Origin: Alkalinema sp. FACHB-956
GTDB lineage: Bacteria > Cyanobacteriota > Cyanobacteriia > Leptolyngbyales > Leptolyngbyaceae
Reading direction: 5' to 3'
NCBI RefSeq assembly: GCF_014697025.1
Contig: NZ_JACJRC010000013.1
Coordinates: 1 to 64,000, forward strand
Length of the DNA stretch: 64,000 nucleotides
Shown here: one piece after another, positions 56,628-64,000 of the stretch
Numbering within the stretch: position 1 is the stretch's first letter
Layout of the letters: each line of letters starts with the position of its first letter
The notes under the pieces: model-generated
Database searches by the model: none
Told to the model about the DNA's origin: nothing
What the model saw: the letters and a program-made list of their open reading frames with translations, nothing else
Made by a program: the position numbers and the translations under genes

Positions 56628-57431
56628 ATGAGTTACAAATTTTCCTGGATTATCGCTAGCAGCCTGTTCGCCACCCTAGCGTCGATCGCCCCCGCCCAAG
56701 CCTTCACGACCTTTACGTTTAATACCAGCTACTCCCCCAAGCCAGCGGATCCAACAAAAGATATTAAGTTAGAGTCTGTCACATTGGGTGACACTACTGT
56801 TAGTTCTTTTAACTTGGTAAACCGCGCAAACATTTTGGTTAACAATCTGCCCGCCCAGCCCGGTCAATCGGTGCAAGGCCCTGGCAGCAGCGATGCAGGC
56901 ACCAATACCGGCTCCGATCCGCTCTTGCCGGAAGGCCCCGTGGTCGAAAGTCCGACGGAAGCCAATATTGTGGCGAGCTTAGGTAACCTCAACCTCAATA
57001 GCATCATTGATACCGAAGATAAGTGGGGTACCTCCAGCTTCAACTTGTTCTTCGATCAGCCTTCGGATCACTTCTTCCTCTATGAGCGGGGAATGAACAG
57101 TGATTTGTTGGTGGAAGCGATCGATGCATCGGGCAATTTGCTGGGTGAGTCCTTCAAAATCACCCGCGATTTGTGGACGAGTGCAGGTTACTCCATCATG
57201 ACCCACGAAATTGCGGATCAACCGAAGCCGCAAGCGGTAGGTTCCTTCGGCCTCAGAACCAAAACCACGATCGCAGGTTTGCGACTCACCAGCTTCAACA
57301 GCAATCCCAACAGTTTCAATGGGCCAGACTATAAAGTTGTGGCTGCGAAGGTGCCCGAACCCACTGTGCTGCTGGGTCTAGCCATGGCAGGCGGCAGCTT
57401 ACCGCTACTGCGTCGTCGGAAGCTGGCTTAG
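56628..57431 (+). CDS. PEP-CTERM surface-sorted protein
   Basis: 267 residues from the ATG at 56628, which has AGGAG at proper spacing; the ATG at 56622 is too close to it. A Sec signal peptide (about 1-24, cleavage after PAQAF), a beta-rich mature part with an Asp/Pro/Thr-rich segment, and the C-terminal signal PEPTVLLGLAMAGGSLPLL followed by RRRK. This is the second exosortase-type substrate in the window; its sequence is unrelated to the one at 44885. It is likely exported or anchored to the cell surface, and the function is unknown. Confidence 0.85.
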   Translation: MSYKFSWIIASSLFATLASIAPAQAFTTFTFNTSYSPKPADPTKDIKLESVTLGDTTVSSFNLVNRANILVNNLPAQPGQSVQGPGSSDAGTNTGSDPLLPEGPVVESPTEANIVASLGNLNLNSIIDTEDKWGTSSFNLFFDQPSDHFFLYERGMNSDLLVEAIDASGNLLGESFKITRDLWTSAGYSIMTHEIADQPKPQAVGSFGLRTKTTIAGLRLTSFNSNPNSFNGPDYKVVAAKVPEPTVLLGLAMAGGSLPLLRRRKLA

Positions 57432-57529
57432 TTTCTCAATTCTTTTCGGCCTGTCGTCTTGATGTTCCCTGTGTTTGTTTTGATTGCCTAATCTGTTGTA
57501 TTTCGCCTGCTGTCAGTAGTTTATTGGAC

Positions 57530-57601
57530 TTCAACATCGGTTCAAAATTCAACATCAGTTCAAAGTTCAATATCAGTTCAAAGTTCAATATCAGTTCAAA
57601 A
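57530..57601. repeat. 18-bp tandem repeat downstream of the PEP-CTERM gene
   Basis: Four perfectly phased 18-base units (TTCAACATCGGTTCAAAA, TTCAACATCAGTTCAAAG, TTCAATATCAGTTCAAAG, TTCAATATCAGTTCAAAA). They lie in the 369-base gap between the PEP-CTERM gene and the arsenic operon's 3' end. No other feature is evident in the gap. Confidence 0.92.
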
Positions 57602-57800
57602 TAGGAGGTGGGCTAGGCTACGGAATCCCACTGGAGAGTAGCAGGTGTTCAAAGCTAAAACGATAGCATGAGCCTTGCATGATCGCCCTTCAGGGGACGG
57701 TCTACAGTTTGGATTCCGTATGCCACTTATCAATGGATCATCAATAACGCATCAATTTGAGCAACGTGAATGATCGCGATGATGAGATATCGAACATTCA

Positions 57801-58955
57801 TCACTGCGAAGAACGGGAGGAGATACAGCGCGGATCGAGTAGGGTCGCTTTTTCCGGTTCGCGCGGAAACCATGCGGCGGTTCGTTTACAGACCTCCACT
57901 AGCATCAGCATAACCGGGACTTCGATTAGCACACCGACCACGGTTGCCAGAGCAGCGCCCGAGTTGAGTCCAAATAACATTACAGCCGTTGCGATCGCGA
58001 CTTCAAAATGATTGCTTGCCCCAATCAATGCCGCCGGAGCCGCATCCTCATAGGATAATCGCAGCTTTAATGCTGCCACATAGGAAATCAGAAAAATAAA
58101 GTTGGTTTGTAGAAACAATGGAACTGCAATCAATAAAATGTGCAAGGGATTGTTAACAATCAGCTCTCCTTTGAACGCAAACAATAAAATCAGCGTAATC
58201 AATAGCGCAGAAATGGCAGCGGGATTGAGGTACTTGAGGAATTTTTGCTCAAACCAAACACGTCCCTTGTGTCGCAAAATCCAGTACCGGGAGTACATTC
58301 CAGCGATCAAGGGTAAGCCTACATAGATCGCAACCGAAAGCGCGATCGTTTGCCAAGGAACGACGAGATCATTAGCAGCTAGTAACCACCGCCCTAACGG
58401 TGCATACAAAAACAGCATCGCCAGAGAGTTCACAGCGACCATCACTAAGGTATGACCTTGATTGCCGTAGGAGAGATAGCCCCACATCAAGACCATTGCG
58501 GTACAGGGTGCAATCCCTAGCAAAATTGCGCCTGCAATGTAGGAATTGGACAGGGCAATTTCCGTTCCGCGAATCATCTCCGTTCCGCCAATCAGAGGGC
58601 GGAATAGGCCCCCCAGAAACAGTTGAGCAAATAACACCATCGTAAACGGCTTGATCAACCAGTTCACGACCAGCGTCAGAATCACAGGTTTGGGAGTGCG
58701 GACGGCTTGCTTGGCCTGGGAAAAGTCAATTTTGACCATGATGGGATACATCATGAAGAACAGGCAAATCGCGATCGGAATCGACACCTGATAAATGCTC
58801 ATTGCATCTAGGGTCGTTGCGATCGTTGGAAACAGTCGTCCCAGGACAATTCCAATCCCAATACAGAGAAAGACCCAACCCGTCAGATATTTCTCAAAGA
58901 AACTAAGATGACTTCCCGCCTGTATTGGGGGCGTCGATCGAGGATGAATACCCAT
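57801..58955 (-). CDS. ACR3-type arsenite efflux transporter
   Basis: 384 residues from the ATG at 58955, which starts 4 bases after the arsJ stop and has GGAG upstream. It is a ten-helix BASS-superfamily transporter that exports arsenite with the proton gradient. The conserved essential Cys is in [15 protein letters not shown], and the other family motifs [18 protein letters not shown] and SNHFEVAIA are present. It is the last gene of the arsenic operon. The C-terminal tail after [10 protein letters not shown] is short and variable. Confidence 0.94.
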   Translation of the reverse strand: MGIHPRSTPPIQAGSHLSFFEKYLTGWVFLCIGIGIVLGRLFPTIATTLDAMSIYQVSIPIAICLFFMMYPIMVKIDFSQAKQAVRTPKPVILTLVVNWLIKPFTMVLFAQLFLGGLFRPLIGGTEMIRGTEIALSNSYIAGAILLGIAPCTAMVLMWGYLSYGNQGHTLVMVAVNSLAMLFLYAPLGRWLLAANDLVVPWQTIALSVAIYVGLPLIAGMYSRYWILRHKGRVWFEQKFLKYLNPAAISALLITLILLFAFKGELIVNNPLHILLIAVPLFLQTNFIFLISYVAALKLRLSYEDAAPAALIGASNHFEVAIATAVMLFGLNSGAALATVVGVLIEVPVMLMLVEVCKRTAAWFPREPEKATLLDPRCISSRSSQ

Positions 58956-58959
58956 TTGC

Positions 58960-60222
58960 TTAATCTCCACCTTTTGCTTTCCAGGCAATGGCTTTATTGG
59001 GGCGGGGCGTTGGCAATTTCAAGGAAATCAATGCAGCCGCTAAAACAAACGCCGCTGAGGTCCATAAGCATCCCACCAGTCCGGCCCATTGATAGATCAA
59101 GCCTGATAGAACCGTGCCAGCGAGCCGTCCGCCGGAGTTAGCCATGTAGTAAAATCCAACGTTCAACGCAACCTTATCGTCGTCGGTGTACGCCAGAACG
59201 AGGTAAGAGTGAACGGCAGAGTTGAAGGCAAACACCACCCCAAATAACATTAAGCCCACCACGATCGCATAGTTGGGATTGATGCCAGCAATCAGCGCGA
59301 TCGCAATCAGCGCCGGAACTACGGTTAACGCAAACGTCCAAAATCGAATCGTACTGGTCGAAGGTGGACGACCTGAGCCAAATCGTTTAATTAGGGTTGG
59401 GGCAGAGGACTGAATGATGCCATAGCCAATCACCCACAGGGCCATAAATGCACCGACTTGATAGAACGACCACCCCAATGGCCCGCGCAGAAAGACGGGT
59501 AAGCCAACGACAAACCAGATATCCCTGGAACCAAACAGAAAGAATCGTGCGGCTGATAAAACGTTGATTTCGCGACTCTTAGAAAATAGTTGGTTAAACT
59601 TCACCTTCGCTTTGATTTTGCCCATACCCCTCGGTAACATCCAGCCGGTGAACATGAGCACAAACAGCCCGCCCGCCATCAGCCAGAGTGAACTCACAAA
59701 CCCGATCGACGCGAGTAATACAGCGCCTAGGAAAAAGCCCACCCCTTTCAGGGCATTCTTTGATCCCGTCAGAATTGCGACCCACTTGAAGAGTGACGAT
59801 TGCGCATCCTGCGGCACCACCAATCGGATCGCACTCTTGGAACTCATTTTAGTTAGGTCTTTGGCAATGCCCGAAAAAGCTTGCGACACCATCACGTAAC
59901 CCACCGCAAACCATTGCGCCCAGTTGCGATCGAGAAACGATAACATCACCAGCGCAAAGATTTGTAGCCCAATCCCAGCGTAGAGCGTGACCTTCAGCCC
60001 AAGTTGTGATCCGATCCAACCGCCTAGAAAATTAGTGACAACGCCAAACACTTCGTAAAACAGGAACAGAAACGCAACCTGTAACGGGGAGTAGCCAATC
60101 TCATAGAAATAGAGCAGGACAAGCAGTCTGAGCGCACCATCGGTAATCGTGAACCCCCAGTAGGCCAGCGTCACGAGAATGTAGTTTTTGAGATTGGCAC
60201 TAGAAGCCGTGGTAGAAGACAT
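58960..60222 (-). CDS. arsJ: ArsJ organoarsenical efflux MFS transporter
   Basis: A 420-residue major-facilitator protein with 11-12 TM helices, beginning [21 protein letters not shown], a hallmark of ArsJ. ArsJ exports 1-arseno-3-phosphoglycerate, made by a GAPDH that uses arsenate instead of phosphate; that GAPDH is encoded just upstream (60 bases). Together they form the arsenate-resistance route established in other bacteria. ACR3 follows 4 bases later and covers arsenite. Confidence 0.93.
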   Translation of the reverse strand: MSSTTASSANLKNYILVTLAYWGFTITDGALRLLVLLYFYEIGYSPLQVAFLFLFYEVFGVVTNFLGGWIGSQLGLKVTLYAGIGLQIFALVMLSFLDRNWAQWFAVGYVMVSQAFSGIAKDLTKMSSKSAIRLVVPQDAQSSLFKWVAILTGSKNALKGVGFFLGAVLLASIGFVSSLWLMAGGLFVLMFTGWMLPRGMGKIKAKVKFNQLFSKSREINVLSAARFFLFGSRDIWFVVGLPVFLRGPLGWSFYQVGAFMALWVIGYGIIQSSAPTLIKRFGSGRPPSTSTIRFWTFALTVVPALIAIALIAGINPNYAIVVGLMLFGVVFAFNSAVHSYLVLAYTDDDKVALNVGFYYMANSGGRLAGTVLSGLIYQWAGLVGCLWTSAAFVLAAALISLKLPTPRPNKAIAWKAKGGD

Positions 60223-60239
60223 AGAGTTACTTCAGACGG

Positions 60240-60282
60240 GTTAGTTCAAGCGAGTTAGTTCAAGCAGGTTAGTTCAAGCAAG

Positions 60283-60295
<13 letters not shown>
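60240..60295. repeat. 14-bp tandem repeat containing the GAPDH stop codon
   Basis: Four 14-base units close to GTTAGTTCAAGCAG, running from the arsJ leader into the last codons of the GAPDH gene. Each unit holds the TTA that reads TAA on the minus strand, so the GAPDH stop (60283-60285) is repeated three more times (60269-60271, 60255-60257, 60241-60243), covering all three frames. Confidence 0.9.
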
Positions 60296-61293
<998 letters not shown>

Positions 61294-61485
61294 GTGGTTT
61301 ACCCTGAGAAATTGCCGCTATATATCAATTTAATTTAGTGTAAACCCCAAGGCTAATCTTTTCAAGGAATTAATATCAATACTCTTGAGAAGAATACATC
61401 TAAAAAAATTGTTTAATTCCCAAGAATAATTGTTGGTTGGCTAGCTGGTTGGTTAGCTGGCTGGCTGGCTGGCTCAAGTGAGCTT

Positions 61486-62577
61486 CTAGAATACGGCTTG
61501 CTTCCGCAGCAATTCACTGATGGTTAAATCTGGCTGCGGCACCCCCTCAAACACAGTTCCGACTTTGCCCTGGGAGAAGTGCAGATTCGTCAAGCGATAG
61601 CCCTCATCCGGCAGTGGGATGTAGCCAACCTGCGGAACCAGTTGTTTCGCATTGTTGAGGTAGTAGGTCACAAAGGCTTGCAGTTCCGGCTTGTGTTGAA
61701 CCGCAACGATGTTGACGTAAATGAATAGGGGACGAGAGAAGGGGCGATATTGGGCTTTTTCCACCGTTTCTCGTGAGGGCAACACTGCGCCTCGGCCCTT
61801 CCCCGGATCAACCGCTAAGGCTTTGAGTTGGCTGTGCTTGGCTTCATAGTAAGCAAGACCAAAGTAGCCCAGGGCATTCGGGTCTTTCAGCACACCTGCG
61901 ACCAGTTCATTGTCATTTTCACTAGCGGTATAGTCTGTCCGGCTTGCTTTGGGATCCCCGATCGTCACTTCGTTGAAGTAATCAAACGTTCCAGAATCTT
62001 TGCCTGCACCATACAGCTTGAGCGGTCGATCGGGATAGGAAGCACGAATCTGATTCCAGTTGGTGATTTTTCCCTGGGCAGCCGATTCCCAAATTTTCTT
62101 CAGTTCTGCGACTGTGATATCGTTTGCCCAAGTGTTTTGCGGATTCACGACCACGGTGAGCGCATCGAAGGCGATCGGAAATTCATAGAAGCGAACACCC
62201 GCTTTTCCACAAGCTTCTATTTCTTCTTTGAGGATTGGACGAGACGCATTATTGATGTCCGTTTCACCCGCACAGAATTTCTTGAAACCGCCACCGGTTC
62301 CAGAAAATTTGAGGTCGATCGGTCCTGCTTTAGCATCGGTCGTTCTACGGTACTGCTTCACCATCAACTCAGAAATGGGAAACACCGTACTTGAGCCATC
62401 AATTTTGATACCGGGGGAAGGCGGCATCACAGGATTCTTCAGTCCTTGGGCCGCATTGGCTGCCTGGGTTTGAGCAGAGTCGGTGGCTGGATTGGAGGTA
62501 CACCCTGCGATGCTCAAGGCCATCACCATGCAGGCACCCAGCAGACGTTGGAAGGAAATGAATGTTTGAAGGGTCAT
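61486..62577 (-). CDS. PstS-like phosphate/arsenate-binding lipoprotein
   Basis: A 363-residue periplasmic binding protein of the PstS family with a lipobox LSIAGC (Cys26), then IDGSSTVFPISELM, SGTGGGFKKFC and the GAGKDSGTFDYF phosphate-binding loop. Family members bind phosphate tightly and reject arsenate to different degrees. No pstC/A/B genes are present, so this one may be a stand-alone binder or sensor within the arsenic operon. It lies between arsR and the GAPDH gene, and a CCAG/GGTT-rich stretch (61434-61475) separates it from the latter. Confidence 0.9.
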   Translation of the reverse strand: MTLQTFISFQRLLGACMVMALSIAGCTSNPATDSAQTQAANAAQGLKNPVMPPSPGIKIDGSSTVFPISELMVKQYRRTTDAKAGPIDLKFSGTGGGFKKFCAGETDINNASRPILKEEIEACGKAGVRFYEFPIAFDALTVVVNPQNTWANDITVAELKKIWESAAQGKITNWNQIRASYPDRPLKLYGAGKDSGTFDYFNEVTIGDPKASRTDYTASENDNELVAGVLKDPNALGYFGLAYYEAKHSQLKALAVDPGKGRGAVLPSRETVEKAQYRPFSRPLFIYVNIVAVQHKPELQAFVTYYLNNAKQLVPQVGYIPLPDEGYRLTNLHFSQGKVGTVFEGVPQPDLTISELLRKQAVF

Positions 62578-62704
62578 ATTTGAAATGTCATCGTGTATCT
62601 CACCAATGGAACAGTGAGGAATGCACTAATCATTTCAAGTAAATTTGATGTTTTCAAGTGTTCTATAAAACATCAAGCGTTAAGAATAGTAAAAACCTGC
62701 TGGA

Positions 62705-63034
62705 TTAAACGTCATCGCGACACTTCCGGGGGGGCAGGATGGGACTTAAGCGGCGAAATTCTGCTAAATACTGTTCTAAAACGACAAATTGAGCCAAATT
62801 CAAACTGTAGTAAACCCAGCGTCCTTCCTGTCTGGCCTGAACCAGCTGGGCTTCTTTGAGCGTCTTGAGGTGGAAGGAGAGCTTCGACTGGCTGACTTCG
62901 AGGGTTTCGCACAAATCACAAACGCAGAGTTCACGATCGCGCAGTAAATCTAACACCTGAACCCGTAAGGGATCAGAGAGCGCATGAAACCCGGCAACAA
63001 TCATATTTGATGAAAACTCAACAGTCTTTGGCAT
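62705..63034 (-). CDS. arsR: ArsR-family arsenic-responsive repressor
   Basis: 109 residues from the ATG at 63034; the in-frame TTG at 63037 is less likely. It is a winged-helix ArsR/SmtB protein with a recognition helix LEVSQSKLSFHLKTLKEAQLV and a metal site ELCVCDLC, giving Cys37, Cys39 and Cys42. The Cys-x-Cys-x2-Cys site fits the classical ArsR arsenite sensor. It heads the leftward operon of pstS, GAPDH, arsJ and ACR3, which it probably represses. The 120-base upstream stretch has no clear inverted operator that I could identify. Confidence 0.93.
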   Translation of the reverse strand: MPKTVEFSSNMIVAGFHALSDPLRVQVLDLLRDRELCVCDLCETLEVSQSKLSFHLKTLKEAQLVQARQEGRWVYYSLNLAQFVVLEQYLAEFRRLSPILPPRKCRDDV

Positions 63035-63108
63035 CAACTTTTCTCGAAATGATAGGAGGGTTAGTATTCTCAGTGTAGTCTGCCTTCAGAGCGATCGGGA
63101 ATCTGCAA

Positions 63109-63156
63109 AAGGATCGTCATCGGGAGGATTATAGGGATGGTCATCGAGATGGTCAT
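63109..63156. repeat. 12-bp tandem repeat downstream of the GCH II-like gene
   Basis: Four 12-base units (AAGGATCGTCAT, CGGGAGGATTAT, AGGGATGGTCAT, CGAGATGGTCAT), ending 4 bases beyond the stop of the gene at 63161. Confidence 0.82.
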
Positions 63157-63160
63157 TGCG

Positions 63161-64000
63161 CTAGGTAATCTTCGGTGATTCTAGGTGGCGACCTCTGATC
63201 TGTTGCAAATCTTCCGGTGTAGGAGTTTCTCCCACCGTGTAATAACCTGCGGCTTTTTTGGCTTCCATTTCGACCCAAGCATCCGCCGGAATGCGATCGT
63301 CCGGCAACGGCACCCGCTCTACGACCGTAATTCCCGACTCCACGATCGCCTGATACTTCATATCACTCATGGACACGAGGCGATCGATCCGTTGCACCCC
63401 TAACCAATGCAACACATCCGGCATCAACGCCTGAAACCGTGCGTCCTGCACCCCCGCCACACACTCCGTCCGCTCAAAATAACCATCGGCCCGATCGCCC
63501 GATCGTTTCCGCGCATTGTAAACCAGATATTTTGTTACCTCGCCCAGCGCCCGTCCTTCCTTGCGGAAATAGACCACCAAGCCCGTGCCCCCCGCCTGTG
63601 CTGTTTGAATACATTCCTCAATGCCATGCATCAGATAGGGCCGACAGGTGCAAATATCCGAGCCAAACACATCCGACCCATTGCACTCATCGTGGATGCG
63701 TACGGTTAAGGAGCGAGTCAAATCCCCGATCGCCGCCACCTCACCCAGAATATAAACCGTCGTCCCGCCGATCGGTGGCAACCAGATTTTCAAATCAGGC
63801 CGACTGATTAACTCCGGAAACATCCCCCCCGTTTGATGGTGCAACGCTTGGCGCAACGTCGCCTCCGCCACCCCCAGCCGTTCCGCCACCCCCGGCAAAT
63901 ACCACACCGGATCGATCGCCACCTTCGTTACCCGCACGTCCCCGGACTCCAGCAACCACAGACCATCCGGTTGCAACCGCCCCGCCGTCATCGCCTGCTG
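63161..64000 (-). CDS. GTP cyclohydrolase II-like protein (5' end outside window)
   Basis: At least 279 residues, with the frame still open at the window edge, so the N-terminus is missing. The C-terminal 200 residues match GTP cyclohydrolase II: zinc ligands in VRIHDECNGSD, then GSDICTCRPYL, and a GTP-binding RKEGRALGEVTKYL. The domain is separated from a shorter N-terminal part (VTKVAIDPVWYLPGVAERLG) that fits the GTP cyclohydrolase N-domain of RibA-like/URC1-type proteins rather than the DHBP synthase of cyanobacterial RibBA. It could be a pyrimidine-catabolism (Rut-independent, URC) enzyme or a second riboflavin-path protein; no partner gene is in view. Confidence 0.75.
   Translation of the reverse strand, partial: QQAMTAGRLQPDGLWLLESGDVRVTKVAIDPVWYLPGVAERLGVAEATLRQALHHQTGGMFPELISRPDLKIWLPPIGGTTVYILGEVAAIGDLTRSLTVRIHDECNGSDVFGSDICTCRPYLMHGIEECIQTAQAGGTGLVVYFRKEGRALGEVTKYLVYNARKRSGDRADGYFERTECVAGVQDARFQALMPDVLHWLGVQRIDRLVSMSDMKYQAIVESGITVVERVPLPDDRIPADAWVEMEAKKAAGYYTVGETPTPEDLQQIRGRHLESPKIT

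Noticed and set aside
57530-57601. CRISPR array
   Set aside because: The units are 18 bp in direct tandem with no spacers, and no cas genes are seen. The same holds for the other short arrays in the window.

Overview
The window looks like a chromosomal segment of a filamentous, Leptolyngbya-like cyanobacterium. The evidence is the very frequent GCGATCGC/CGATCG (HIP1-type) words, the plastid/cyanobacterial gene ycf34, GUN4 and CHASE2 domains, PTPA-CTERM and PEP-CTERM surface proteins, several caspase-like (orthocaspase) proteins, phytochrome-type histidine kinases and an rbp-rpsU pair. I cannot name the species. No insertion sequence, prophage, CRISPR array or rRNA was seen; one tRNA (Lys, TTT) is present.

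Layout. 1-3.3 kb: copies of a G/C-tract dispersed repeat around a DUF559 nuclease-like gene, then a leftward EACC1-like gene plus a caspase-GUN4 fusion. 3.4-10.4 kb: CHASE2 adenylate cyclase, convergent lipase, cobI, a TonB-like protein and an exported protein. 10.5-24.6 kb: a 1744-residue caspase/nSTAND/WD40 protein, a PadR regulator, a HEAT-repeat membrane protein interrupted by an apparent +1 frameshift, and a leftward set of four genes (degenerate caspase, DUF4129-like, DUF4350-like, MoxR ATPase). 24.9-30 kb: rbp-rpsU, a B12-binding-type radical SAM enzyme and a Tat-exported degenerate caspase. 30.6-39.7 kb: six collinear two-component genes. 39.7-51.2 kb: housekeeping and TPR genes (aroC, tRNA-Lys, Rrf2, queG, PTPA-CTERM protein, cca, ycf34, TPR lipid/periplasm-type protein, tpiA, SWIM protein). 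51.4-53.2 kb: an AAA ATPase plus TOPRIM pair resembling a nuclease/defence module. 53.4-55.7 kb: groES-groEL with a perfect CIRCE operator. 56.6-57.4 kb: PEP-CTERM protein. 57.8-63 kb: an arsenic operon (arsR, pstS-like, GAPDH, arsJ, ACR3). The right edge cuts a GTP cyclohydrolase II-like gene.

Two themes stand out. First, four caspase-fold proteins lie within 30 kb, and they show four states of the catalytic dyad: HC (two proteins, one of which also carries a second, degenerate caspase domain), YN and LS. Second, short tandem repeats of 8-22 bp are very common between genes, and in at least seven genes the repeat unit contains the gene's own stop codon, so that the stop is echoed one or more times downstream, usually in a different frame. 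I have not seen this pattern named before and consider it the most unexpected sequence-level signal here.
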